From the NCBI GenBank assembly GCA_025149125.1, contig CP102272.1, positions 4,960,001-5,024,000 of the forward strand: DNA of 64,000 nt, given 5' to 3'. Origin of the DNA: [Clostridium] asparagiforme DSM 15981 (GTDB lineage: Bacteria > Bacillota > Clostridia > Lachnospirales > Lachnospiraceae). Shown here in pieces: positions 41,725 to 50,214 of this stretch. Position 1 is the first letter of the stretch. Every line of letters starts with the position of its first letter. The translations under genes and the position numbers were made by a program. The notes beneath the pieces are model-generated. The model did no database searches and had not been told where the DNA came from. It saw only the letters and a program-made list of their open reading frames with translations.

Positions 41725-43449
41725 ATGAAAACGTTTCTCTCCTACTTAAAGCCTTACCGCAGACAGGCGGTGCTGGCCGTTCTCTGCATCGAGGCGGAAG
41801 CCGCCTTTGAGCTGGTCATTCCCCTGGTCATGGCCCAGATTATCGACGTGGGCGTGGCAAACGGCGACCGGCGTTACATTTTGATGAAGGGGCTTCAGAT
41901 GGTTCTGTTCGCCCTGATCAGCCTGGCGCTGGGCCAGGGATACGCCCACTTCGCCTCCACCACCGGCCAAGGGCTGGGGGCCGAGATCCGCAAGGCGGAA
42001 TTCCAGAAGCTGCAGCAATTCTCCTTTGCCAACACCGACAAATTCCGAACCTCCTCCCTGGTCACGCGGCTGACCAGCGACGTCACAACCATCCAGAACT
42101 CGGTGTCCACGGGTATGCGACCCGCGTTCCGCTCCCCGGTGATGATGCTCATCGCCCTGACCGTGTCCTTTACCATCAACGCCAAACTGGCCCTGGTGTT
42201 TTTTGTGGCCGCCCCGCTGTTGGGCGCCATACTCTTTTACATTGTCACCCATGTGCGCCCCCTGTACGGCCTTATGCAGGGGTCCGTGGACCTGGTAAAC
42301 CGGGTGATTCAGGAAAACCTCACCGCCATCCGGGTGGTGAAATCCTACGTCCGCGGGGACTACGAAATCCAGAAATTCGACGAGGTGAACACCAACCTGC
42401 AAAACACCTCGGAGCGGGCCTTCCGCCTGGCCGCCCTCAATATGCCGGTGATGCAGTTCATCCTCTACGGCACCATCTTAAGCATCCTCTGGTTCGGTGG
42501 AAACTTAGCCTCGGTGGGCGGTCTCAAGGTGGGCGAGCTGACCGGTTTCCTCAGCTACGTGATGCAGGTGCTCAACTCCCTGATGATGCTCTCCAACGTG
42601 TTTCTGATGATGACCCGGTCCCTGGCTTCCTGGAAACGGATCTCCGAGGTCATGGACGAGGAGATCGATATCCGGGACGACCAGGCACAGGATATCCGGG
42701 TGGAGCGCGGAGACATCCGCTTCGACCACGTCTATTTCAAATATAAGGCTCAGGCGGAGGAGTACGTGCTCTCCGACATCTCCTTCCACATCGAGCCGGG
42801 GCAGACCGTGGGGATTATCGGCCAGACCGGATCGGCCAAGAGCACGCTGATCCAACTGATTCCCCGGCTCTACGAGGCCACCTCCGGCCAGATCTATATC
42901 GACGGGATTCCGGTGCAGCAATATCCCCTGCGGGAGCTGCGGGATTCCATCGCCGTGGTTTTACAGAAAAACACGCTGTTCTCCGGCACGGTGAAAGCCA
43001 ACCTGCGCTGGGGGCGTGAAAACGCCACCGACCAGGAGATCGGGGAAGCCTGCCGCATCGCCTGTGTGGACGAATTCATCGACCGCCTGGAACACGGTTA
43101 CGATACGGAGCTGGGCCAGGGCGGCGTCAACGTGTCGGGCGGACAGAAGCAGCGCCTGTACATCGCCCGGGCGATTTTGAAAAAGCCCAAGGTCCTGATT
43201 CTGGACGATTCCACCAGCGCCGTGGACACTGCCACCGAGGCGAAAATCCGGGAGGGCCTGGCCGAGAGTCTGCCCGGCGCCACCAAAATCATTATCGCCC
43301 AGCGGATTACCTCGGTGCTCCACGCGGACCAGATCATCATTCTGGAGGACGGCCGTATTAACGCCGTCGGCAGCCACGAGACCTTGCTGGCCTCCAACCA
43401 GATCTACCAGGACATCTATTATTCTCAGCAGGAAGGGGCGAATCTGTAA
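41725..43449 (+). CDS. ABC exporter subunit, degenerate-site half of a heterodimer
   Basis: 574 residues from the ATG at 41725 (AAAGGA upstream). Six membrane helices (about 1-310) precede an ATPase domain. Walker A is GQTGSAKS (367-373 region), with Ala in place of the usual Gly before Lys; the signature is VSGGQ; Walker B is LILDDST, with D495 in place of the catalytic glutamate. One non-catalytic site is typical of heterodimeric exporters such as BmrCD and TM287/288. The gene shares one base with the next subunit (TAATG). Probably exports drugs, peptides or lipids under MarR control. Confidence 0.92.
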   Translation: MKTFLSYLKPYRRQAVLAVLCIEAEAAFELVIPLVMAQIIDVGVANGDRRYILMKGLQMVLFALISLALGQGYAHFASTTGQGLGAEIRKAEFQKLQQFSFANTDKFRTSSLVTRLTSDVTTIQNSVSTGMRPAFRSPVMMLIALTVSFTINAKLALVFFVAAPLLGAILFYIVTHVRPLYGLMQGSVDLVNRVIQENLTAIRVVKSYVRGDYEIQKFDEVNTNLQNTSERAFRLAALNMPVMQFILYGTILSILWFGGNLASVGGLKVGELTGFLSYVMQVLNSLMMLSNVFLMMTRSLASWKRISEVMDEEIDIRDDQAQDIRVERGDIRFDHVYFKYKAQAEEYVLSDISFHIEPGQTVGIIGQTGSAKSTLIQLIPRLYEATSGQIYIDGIPVQQYPLRELRDSIAVVLQKNTLFSGTVKANLRWGRENATDQEIGEACRIACVDEFIDRLEHGYDTELGQGGVNVSGGQKQRLYIARAILKKPKVLILDDSTSAVDTATEAKIREGLAESLPGATKIIIAQRITSVLHADQIIILEDGRINAVGSHETLLASNQIYQDIYYSQQEGANL

Positions 43450-45311
43450 TGCCAAGAACAACAAATTTCAGCAGGCCCAAGGACACCAAAAAAACCATGG
43501 CGCAGATGCTGCGCTACCTGGGACGCCACCGGTGGACCATGGCTGTGATCGCGGCTCTGGTGGCCGTCAGCGCGGGGGCCAATATCACCGGCACCTACCT
43601 CTTAAAACCGGTGATCAACACCTATATCATTCCCGGCGATCTGCCGGGCCTGGCCCGGATGGTTATTTTCATGGCCGGACTCTACCTAACCGGGGCCGCG
43701 TCCTGCTACGGTTACAACCAGCTGATGGTCCGCGTGACCCAGAAGGTGGTCAGCGAAATCCGTTTCGACCTGTTCACCCACGCCCAGCGCCTGCCCTTAA
43801 ACTACTTTGACACCCACACCCACGGGGAACTCATGAGCCGTTTCACCAACGACGTGGACACCATCACCGAGGCGCTAAACGGCAGCTTTACCATGCTGAT
43901 CCAGAGCTTCATCACCATCACCGGAACCCTGATCATGCTGGTGGTGTTAGACTGGCGGCTGTCCATGATCGTTTTCGTCTTTCTGGGCTTTATGATGGCC
44001 TTTATCCGCTTTAACGGGCGGCGCAGCCGGAAATATTTCACCCGGCAGCAGAAATACCTGGGCAGTATCAACGGCTTTGTGGAGGAGATGGTGGCCGGTC
44101 AGAAGGTGGAGAAGGTATTCAACCACGAGCCCCAGGACTTCGAGGAATTCTGCCGCCGCAACGAGGCGTACCGCAAGGCTTCCACCAAGGCCCTGACCTA
44201 CTCCGGCATGACCATTCCCACCATCGTGTCCCTCTCCTATGTAAACTACGCGGTCTCCGCCTGCGTGGGCGGCCTCTTCGCCATGGCCGGGCTGACGGAC
44301 CTGGGAACCGTGGCTTCCTACCTGGTGTACGTGCGCCAGAGCGCGATGCCCATGAACCAGTTCACCCAGCAGATCAACTTCCTGCTGGCGGCTCTCTCCG
44401 GCGCCGAGCGCATTTTCGAGATGATGAATGAGGAGCCGGAGGTGGACGAAGGCCGCGTGACCCTGTGCAATGTGCGAGAAAATGCAGACGGCGCTCTGTC
44501 GGAGTGCGACGGCTACAGCCCCAAACACGCCTGGAAGGTCCCCTCTGCGGACGGAAGCTCCTTCACCCTGGTCCCCCTAAAAGGCGACGTCCGCTTTGAA
44601 CATGTGGTGTTCGGCTACACGCCGGAGACAAAGGTGTTAAACGACATCAGCCTCTACGCCAAACCGGGACAGAAAATCGCCTTCGTTGGCTCCACGGGCG
44701 CCGGTAAGACCACGATCATCAACCTGATCAACCGCTTCTATGAGATCGGCGGCGGACGCATCACCTACGACGGCATCGACATCCGCAACATCCGCAAGGA
44801 CGACCTGCGCCGCTCTCTCTCCGTGGTCATCCAGGACACCCACCTGTTTACGGGCACCATTGCGGACAATATCCGCTACGGGCGGCTGGACGCCACGGAC
44901 GAGGACGTGAAGGCCGCGGCCAAGGTGGCTAACGCCCACTCCTTCATCCGCCGTCTTCCCGACGGCTACAACACGGTGCTGCACAGCGACGGCGGCAACC
45001 TGTCCCAGGGCCAGCGCCAGCTTTTGGCCATCGCCAGGGCCGCCATCTCCCGGCCTCCGGTGCTGATTCTGGATGAGGCCACCAGCTCCATCGACACCCG
45101 GACGGAAAAGCTGATCGAAAAGGGTATGGACGCGCTGATGGACGGCCGCACGGTGTTCGTCATCGCCCACCGCCTGTCCACGGTGCGAAACTCCAAAGCG
45201 ATCATGGTGCTGGAAAAAGGCTCCATCATCGAGCGCGGCAGCCACGAGGAGCTGTTGGAGCAGCAGGGGCGGTATTACAAGCTGTACACGGGACAGTTTG
45301 AGTTGGAATAA
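43449..45311 (+). CDS. ABC exporter subunit, catalytic half of a heterodimer
   Basis: 620 residues. Six N-terminal membrane helices, then an ATPase domain with Walker A VGSTGAGKTT, Walker B LILDEATSS containing the proper catalytic glutamate, and a variant signature LSQGQ. The canonical Walker B here together with the degenerate one in the upstream partner gives the expected one active and one inactive ATP site. An insertion of about 40 residues precedes the ATPase core (around CDGYSPKHAWKVPSADG). A MarR gene follows after 100 bp. Confidence 0.93.
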   Translation: MPRTTNFSRPKDTKKTMAQMLRYLGRHRWTMAVIAALVAVSAGANITGTYLLKPVINTYIIPGDLPGLARMVIFMAGLYLTGAASCYGYNQLMVRVTQKVVSEIRFDLFTHAQRLPLNYFDTHTHGELMSRFTNDVDTITEALNGSFTMLIQSFITITGTLIMLVVLDWRLSMIVFVFLGFMMAFIRFNGRRSRKYFTRQQKYLGSINGFVEEMVAGQKVEKVFNHEPQDFEEFCRRNEAYRKASTKALTYSGMTIPTIVSLSYVNYAVSACVGGLFAMAGLTDLGTVASYLVYVRQSAMPMNQFTQQINFLLAALSGAERIFEMMNEEPEVDEGRVTLCNVRENADGALSECDGYSPKHAWKVPSADGSSFTLVPLKGDVRFEHVVFGYTPETKVLNDISLYAKPGQKIAFVGSTGAGKTTIINLINRFYEIGGGRITYDGIDIRNIRKDDLRRSLSVVIQDTHLFTGTIADNIRYGRLDATDEDVKAAAKVANAHSFIRRLPDGYNTVLHSDGGNLSQGQRQLLAIARAAISRPPVLILDEATSSIDTRTEKLIEKGMDALMDGRTVFVIAHRLSTVRNSKAIMVLEKGSIIERGSHEELLEQQGRYYKLYTGQFELE

Positions 45312-45323
45312 GAAGCCGGATCG

Positions 45324-45332
45324 TGGTATACT
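45324..45332 (+). promoter_or_regulatory. Extended -10 before the MarR gene
   Basis: TGG TATACT, 80 bp before the start codon, suggesting the regulator also has its own promoter. Confidence 0.4.
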
Positions 45333-45411
45333 TTAAGAAAACACTGCGAGAGAACCGATTGAAGAATTCGGCAGGGCACAGGCCCGGCGGCTCTGCAAAT
45401 GGAAAGGAAGT

Positions 45412-45846
45412 ATGGGAATGATTGATAAAAAAGAGATACGGAAAATGCTGGTCCGGACGGAGCGGGCCCGCAAGTCGGTTCTGCAGCCCTATTTCGCGGA
45501 GATCGGCCTGCCCCTTGGCCAGGGTCACGTGCGCATCCTGGAATCCCTGCTGGCCGCGGATCATATCACCCAGAAAGAGCTGGCCGACCGGTGCCATGTG
45601 GACGTGACCACCATGTCCCGCTCCCTGGACCGGCTGGAGGAGGCGGGCTTTCTGGAGCGCCGCCGGGACCCGGGCAACCGTCGTTCCTTCCTGGTCTGCC
45701 TGACGCAGTCCGGGGTGGAGGAGGCGCACAAGGTTCTGGAGATCCTGGCGGAGCTGGATGAGCGCATCTGCCGCGACTTTGACGATGCGCAGATGGATCA
45801 GCTGTACCGGAGCCTGGAGAAGATCTGCCGGAATCTGGAAAGCTGA
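45412..45846 (+). CDS. MarR-family regulator linked to the ABC exporter
   Basis: 144 residues with a winged helix-turn-helix: QKELADRCHVDVTTMSRSLD and the wing ERRRDPGNRRSFLVCLTQSG. MarR proteins are dimers released from DNA by small phenolic or drug-like ligands. The neighbouring exporter and the ATACAATAGTTGTAT palindrome over its promoter suggest control of that exporter. The ATG at 45418 is an alternative start with better spacing to AGGAAG. Confidence 0.88.
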   Translation: MGMIDKKEIRKMLVRTERARKSVLQPYFAEIGLPLGQGHVRILESLLAADHITQKELADRCHVDVTTMSRSLDRLEEAGFLERRRDPGNRRSFLVCLTQSGVEEAHKVLEILAELDERICRDFDDAQMDQLYRSLEKICRNLES

Positions 45847-45871
45847 CGAAGCCCAGTAGTGCGTTCTCTAA

Positions 45872-46471
45872 CTACCAGAACAGCGAGAGCTGCTCGTAGT
45901 CCCGCTCCTGGTCCAGCTGCGGCGGCCGCCCCGTCAGGAACTCTGCGGTCCGGTCCCCGTCCAGAATCCAGTCCCGGACCTGTTCCCGCTCGATCACCAG
46001 AGGCATGCGGTCGTGGACGCCGCCCATGGAGCTGTTGGCCTCCGTGGTGAGGATACAGAAATTCCATCCTTCCTCCCCCGGGCTGTAAAAACCGGCCATA
46101 TACAGGGCCGGCCGGCCCTTCCGGTAAAAGGCCACCTTCTGCTTCTCCCGGTCCCACTCATAGAACCTGGCGGCCGGGACCGCCAGGCGCCGGGAGGCCA
46201 CGCTGTCCCGGAACATCCGCTTTTCCAGGGCGGTCTCGGCCCGGGCGTTGATGATCGTGCTCTTGTGGTAGGAATCCGGCAGGCCCCAGCGCTGCAGCGC
46301 GGGCGCCAGACGATTGTCCTCCCCGGCCGTGATCACCAGGGACTGGTTGGTGGGCCGGATGTCCTGTCCGCTCCGGTTCCATTTCCAGCCGGAAAACATC
46401 CGGTCCAGGTCCCCGAACAGTTCTTTTAACTCCCTCCACATTTCCTGATCAATACAGAATCTGCTGCACAT
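45872..46471 (-). CDS. yedK: SRAP-domain abasic-site protein (YedK/HMCES-like)
   Basis: 199 residues. The start is placed at 46471 so that cysteine is residue 2 (MCSRFCIDQ), which in this family forms the thiazolidine crosslink with abasic sites in single-stranded DNA. Other family residues are in INARAET, ARFYEWD and HDRMPLV. GAGGAAAAG precedes the ATG. The protein shields abasic sites during replication. No SOS partner genes lie nearby. Confidence 0.9.
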   Translation of the reverse strand: MCSRFCIDQEMWRELKELFGDLDRMFSGWKWNRSGQDIRPTNQSLVITAGEDNRLAPALQRWGLPDSYHKSTIINARAETALEKRMFRDSVASRRLAVPAARFYEWDREKQKVAFYRKGRPALYMAGFYSPGEEGWNFCILTTEANSSMGGVHDRMPLVIEREQVRDWILDGDRTAEFLTGRPPQLDQERDYEQLSLFW

Positions 46472-46592
46472 GTCTTTTCCTCCTCTGCACACTCTCTTTC
46501 CAGTATTCCCGTTTCCGGCAAATCATATCCGGCGCATAATCCGGTCCAACGCCCAATATACTTAAACTAAAACCACCCCGGTGATCATCCAT

Positions 46593-47414
46593 ATGAAACG
46601 CAAACATTTAAAACATCTGGCGGGCACCCTGCTCATTTTTACCATGGCCTTTTTTGTAGGCGCAGGCGCAGGCAAATTCGTGCAGTCCCGCAGAGAAAAA
46701 GCCGTGTCCGCCTCCGCGGAGGGCAACTGGGGCTTAAGCTTCCCCCAGGAAGGCCAGACTCCCGTCGGCAACGCCACCCCGGACTATCTAAAGCAGTTCG
46801 GCGCCTACTATGTCCAGAATACCGACGACAAGGTGCTGTATCTGACCTTTGACGCGGGTTATGAGAACGGCAACACCGCTCCCATTCTGGACGCCCTAAA
46901 GAAGCACAACGCGCCCGCCACTTTTTTCGTGGTCGGCAACTACATCTCCACCAGCCCGGATCTGGTAAAGCGCATGGTGGCCGAGGGTCACACCGTAGCC
47001 AACCACACCAACCATCACCCGGACATGTCCAAAATCTCCACCAAGGACGCCTTCGCCAAGGAGCTGAACGACCTGGAAGCACTGTACCAGCAGACCACAG
47101 GCCAGCCCATGAAGAAATACTACCGGCCTCCCCAGGGCAAATACAGCGAGAGCAATCTGAAGATGGCCAACGAGATGGGATACAAGACCTTTTTCTGGAG
47201 TCTGGCCTATGTGGACTGGATTCAGGATAAGCAGCCCACCAAGGAGGAAGCCTTCAAGAAGCTGCTGGGCCGCGTCCATCCCGGCGCCATCATTTTACTC
47301 CACAGCACCTCCTCCACCAACGCCGCCATCCTGGATGAGCTGCTGACCAAGTACGAGGAGATGGGATACACCTTCAAATCCCTGGACGATCTGGTCAGCA
47401 CGCCGGTGATGTAG
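46593..47414 (+). CDS. Polysaccharide deacetylase, PdaA-like
   Basis: About 273 residues. An N-terminal signal/anchor helix (LAGTLLIFTMAFFVGAGAG) is followed by a NodB domain: the first motif is TFDAGYENG, the second (zinc ligands) is NHTNHHPDMS, and later RPPQGKYSES and ILLHSTS. Enzymes of this subgroup remove N-acetyl groups from muramic acid in spore or vegetative peptidoglycan (delta-lactam pathway in spores). The ATG at 46593 has a weak ribosome site (GGTGAT); a GTG at 46581 is an alternative. Confidence 0.88.
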   Translation: MKRKHLKHLAGTLLIFTMAFFVGAGAGKFVQSRREKAVSASAEGNWGLSFPQEGQTPVGNATPDYLKQFGAYYVQNTDDKVLYLTFDAGYENGNTAPILDALKKHNAPATFFVVGNYISTSPDLVKRMVAEGHTVANHTNHHPDMSKISTKDAFAKELNDLEALYQQTTGQPMKKYYRPPQGKYSESNLKMANEMGYKTFFWSLAYVDWIQDKQPTKEEAFKKLLGRVHPGAIILLHSTSSTNAAILDELLTKYEEMGYTFKSLDDLVSTPVM

Positions 47415-47438
47415 GGGCGCGAATACACGTAGAAACAC

Positions 47439-47478
47439 CTGGCGGGGTCTTCCGCCAGCTTAGGGTTTATGGTATAAT
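47439..47478 (+). promoter_or_regulatory. Stem-loop after the deacetylase and promoter of the 76-residue gene
   Basis: CTGGCGG / CCGCCAG (47439-47458) forms a 7-bp stem that may end the deacetylase message. It is followed by an extended -10 (TGG TATAAT, 47470-47478) about 55 bp before the next start codon. Confidence 0.5.
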
Positions 47479-47532
47479 ATAGTTGACAGCCAATCCATGT
47501 CACCATCGTACCAGACACTAGGAGGTGTTGCA

Positions 47533-47763
47533 ATGAAAAAGTTCTTTGATTACGCCGACCAGTACATTCAGGAATCCGACTGGAAGGTGCTCGCAGCCCT
47601 AAAACTCTGCCTGCTCTCACTGGGGATCTGCCTCGGGCTGTCAGTGGCCGGAGAGAAGAAAAAACCGGTGTTCGCCGTGGCCGCAGCCGTATTCGTCACC
47701 ACCTACATCCCGCTGATGTTCAAATATGTAAAGCTGTTCTGCAGCAACATGGACGAACGCTGA
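47533..47763 (+). CDS. 76-residue membrane protein
   Basis: 76 residues: a soluble start (MKKFFDYADQYIQESDWKVL), then two hydrophobic helices (about 23-40 and 46-66) separated by the basic GEKKKP. The start has GGAGGTG upstream. Very similar short proteins occur in other Lachnospiraceae, where I recall they carry the doubtful label 'permease of phosphate ABC transporter'; nothing in this sequence supports transport of phosphate. A bidirectional terminator follows. Confidence 0.75.
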   Translation: MKKFFDYADQYIQESDWKVLAALKLCLLSLGICLGLSVAGEKKKPVFAVAAAVFVTTYIPLMFKYVKLFCSNMDER

Positions 47764-47809
47764 ACACAGACTGAATCCAAACTCCCCGAATCAATATTGC
47801 AAAATTGCA

Positions 47810-47853
47810 AAAGGCTTGCGTTCCCGCCCGCTAAGGGCGGTCCGCAAGCCTTT
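47810..47853. terminator. Bidirectional terminator overlapping the MATE stop codon
   Basis: AAAGGCTTGCG pairs with CGCAAGCCTTT, with an inner CCGCCC/GGGCGG stem, and T tails on both strands. The stop codon of the MATE gene (TAG, 47831-47833) lies in the loop, so the last codons of that gene (KRLADRP) form one arm of the terminator. Confidence 0.8.
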
Positions 47854-49237
47854 TTCTGTAAAATCCCGCAAACACAATGGAGGTGCTGAGAGCCGCCAGC
47901 ACATCGGAGACAGATTCCGCCAAAAAGATCGTTGCCACCGGTCCGGGCTGCCTGACCAGGTCCGCCACCGGAGCCGCCAGCTTAGCAGCGCCTTCCAGAC
48001 CGCCGAACGCCGCCGGCATGATATAGATCAGCGGCACCAGCAGAATGATTTTGCGCAGGCAGGCCAGTATCAGCGATATCTTTGCCTGTCCCAGCGCCAT
48101 AAAGGACTGCTGGCAGCAAATCTGCGCCCCGAAGGTGGTTCCGCCGATCACATACAGCGGAAGCGCCCATGCGCAGAGCCGCAAAAGCTGCTCGTCCTCC
48201 GTAAAGATCTGTGAAAATCCCCTGGGAATCGCCATAAAAATCACGGACATCACAACGGTGTAACCCAGGCACAGCACCACGGCCAGCTTGAAGCTGCCCC
48301 GCACCCGCCTGAAATTCCCCGCCCCATAGTTGTAGCTGAGAATGGGCTGGGCCCCCTGGCAGATGCCCTGCACGGGCAGGGTCACGAACTGCCACAGGCT
48401 GAACAGCACCGCGATGGTGCTGACCGCCATGGTGCCGCCGTATTTTAACAGCTGGTTGTTGAAGGAAATCTGCACCAGACCCTCGGTGGCGCTCATGGTA
48501 AAGGGGGAAATGCCCAGCGCCATGATGGGCAGCAGCACCTTTAACCGGATTTTCAGATACTTTCTTCGGATCTTCAAAATGCTCTTGCCGCTGAACAAAA
48601 ACTGCAGGGCCCAGACTGCGGACACGCCCTGGCCGATCACCGTTGCGATGGCCGCGCCCCGGACGCCCATGTGGAACACGTTGATAAACAGCGCATCCAG
48701 AAAAATGTTTAAAACCGCCCCGATCAAAACCGTGCACATGCCGATTCCGGCGAATCCCTGGGTAGTGATATAGGAATTCATGCCCAGGGCGATCATCACG
48801 AACACAGTGCCCAACGCATACAGCGTGATATACTCCGCGGCCATACCCAGAGTGCTCTCATCCGCGCCGAAGAGCAGCAGAAGCGGCTCGTGAAACAAAA
48901 GAATCGCGGCGGTCATGATAACCCCCGCCGCGATCAGGGCCGAGAAGCTGGTGCCCAGGATCTCCTCCGCCCCTTTCTGGTTTTTCTGTCCCATTTTGAT
49001 GGCGCAAAGCGGCGCTCCTCCGATGCCCAGAAGCCGCGTCACCGCCGTGATCAGGGTGATGACGGGCAGGGAAACGCTGAGGGCCGCCATAGCGTTTGTG
49101 CCGTTCTCGATGCGGCCGATAAAAATACGGTCCACCATGTTGTAGATGATGCTCACCAGCTGCGCGATAATAGCCGGGATCGACAACTCCAGCATCAGAA
49201 GGCCCAGGGGCTTTACCGCCAGTTTATTCTCTTCCAT
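47831..49237 (-). CDS. MATE-family efflux transporter (MepA-like)
   Basis: 468 residues, about twelve membrane helices in two related halves. The start has the MATE pattern (PLGLLMLELSIPAIIAQLVS, YNMVDRIFIGRI) and the second half AVLFSLWQFVTLPVQGICQG. MATE proteins export cationic drugs or metabolites using sodium or proton gradients. It follows the SseB-like gene by 18 bp and is probably co-transcribed with it. Confidence 0.9.
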   Translation of the reverse strand: MEENKLAVKPLGLLMLELSIPAIIAQLVSIIYNMVDRIFIGRIENGTNAMAALSVSLPVITLITAVTRLLGIGGAPLCAIKMGQKNQKGAEEILGTSFSALIAAGVIMTAAILLFHEPLLLLFGADESTLGMAAEYITLYALGTVFVMIALGMNSYITTQGFAGIGMCTVLIGAVLNIFLDALFINVFHMGVRGAAIATVIGQGVSAVWALQFLFSGKSILKIRRKYLKIRLKVLLPIMALGISPFTMSATEGLVQISFNNQLLKYGGTMAVSTIAVLFSLWQFVTLPVQGICQGAQPILSYNYGAGNFRRVRGSFKLAVVLCLGYTVVMSVIFMAIPRGFSQIFTEDEQLLRLCAWALPLYVIGGTTFGAQICCQQSFMALGQAKISLILACLRKIILLVPLIYIMPAAFGGLEGAAKLAAPVADLVRQPGPVATIFLAESVSDVLAALSTSIVFAGFYRKRLADRP

Positions 49238-49255
49238 CTCTCACAGTTCCCCGCT

Positions 49256-50047
49256 TTACAGCTCGTAGAACGGCTCCAGGCCCTCGATTGCCTTTTGGCC
49301 CAGATCGGAAACCGGCGTGGCCATATACAGGTACATGCCCTGCATGTAGGGCTGCGCGATGCGGGCGATTCCTCCGAAAATGGCCTCGTCCTTGCCCTGA
49401 TGCTCCAGAATGAACATGCAACCCTTGCGGTCTCCCTGGATCACGCCCTGCATGTACGCCTTTTTCACCGGCTGCTGCTTAAGGAACTCGGTGATCTCCT
49501 CCAGCATCTTCTCGGGATAGCTGGAAAGCTCGTGGAATTCCATGGGCTCATTGGATGCCGCCTGCTCCGGGTGGTTGCGCTCGTAGGTCAGCTGCTGGCG
49601 CTTCAGGTAGGCGGCCTGCTGCTGTTTCAGAGCTGTGATCACCTGGCGCTCGATGCGGATGTTCTCCCCAAAGGGGTTGATCACGAAACCGGCGGCATCC
49701 TTGTCCTGGAGAACCATACCCGCATAATCGTCAAAGGTCATACCGACCACATGCTGGCCTTCCCTCAGCTCCCACTTCTGCATGGACTTCCAGTCCGAGA
49801 AAGCGGGGAAAAATTTCTCTCCCTTGTCGTTGTGGATGTCCGGGAAGGAGATGGTCGCGTCCTCGCTGAACTTTAAGTTGCCCTCCTCGTCCACATCCGG
49901 CTCGGGGCTAAAAGAGGCCGCCGTCAGATAGCGCGCCTTCACAACCTCCTGCATAAATTCTCCCTGGCGCTCCGGGGTGGGATCATACTGTACCAGGTGG
50001 AACGCCTGAATCAGGTCCGGGTTTTTCAGTGATTTAAAATCTGCCAT
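49256..50047 (-). CDS. SseB-like protein
   Basis: 263 residues, soluble. The start is set at 50047 (MADFKSLKNPDLIQAFHLVQ) with AAAGGA upstream. The N-terminal half contains FPAFSDWKSMQKW and DAAGFVINPFGENI, typical of the SseB N-terminal domain (DUF-like, linked in E. coli to serine sensitivity); the C-terminal half (KKAYMQGVIQ ... GIARIAQPYMQGM) matches the SseB C-terminal type. The molecular role of the family is not known. It lies between two MATE genes. Confidence 0.75.
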   Translation of the reverse strand: MADFKSLKNPDLIQAFHLVQYDPTPERQGEFMQEVVKARYLTAASFSPEPDVDEEGNLKFSEDATISFPDIHNDKGEKFFPAFSDWKSMQKWELREGQHVVGMTFDDYAGMVLQDKDAAGFVINPFGENIRIERQVITALKQQQAAYLKRQQLTYERNHPEQAASNEPMEFHELSSYPEKMLEEITEFLKQQPVKKAYMQGVIQGDRKGCMFILEHQGKDEAIFGGIARIAQPYMQGMYLYMATPVSDLGQKAIEGLEPFYEL

Positions 50048-50214
50048 GTTCTGTTCCTTTCTTCTCTCTGTGTTGTATAAGCGCTGCGACTCACAAGGTG
50101 AACCGCGACGCAGAAATCTCTCTGTTCTCCGCAAATGCGCTCCGGGCAATCCGGTACCGCCCTCCGGCCGCCGCAGCGGCTGTCGCACGGCCAGACCAAA
50201 CGTTTTGCCTGGCG

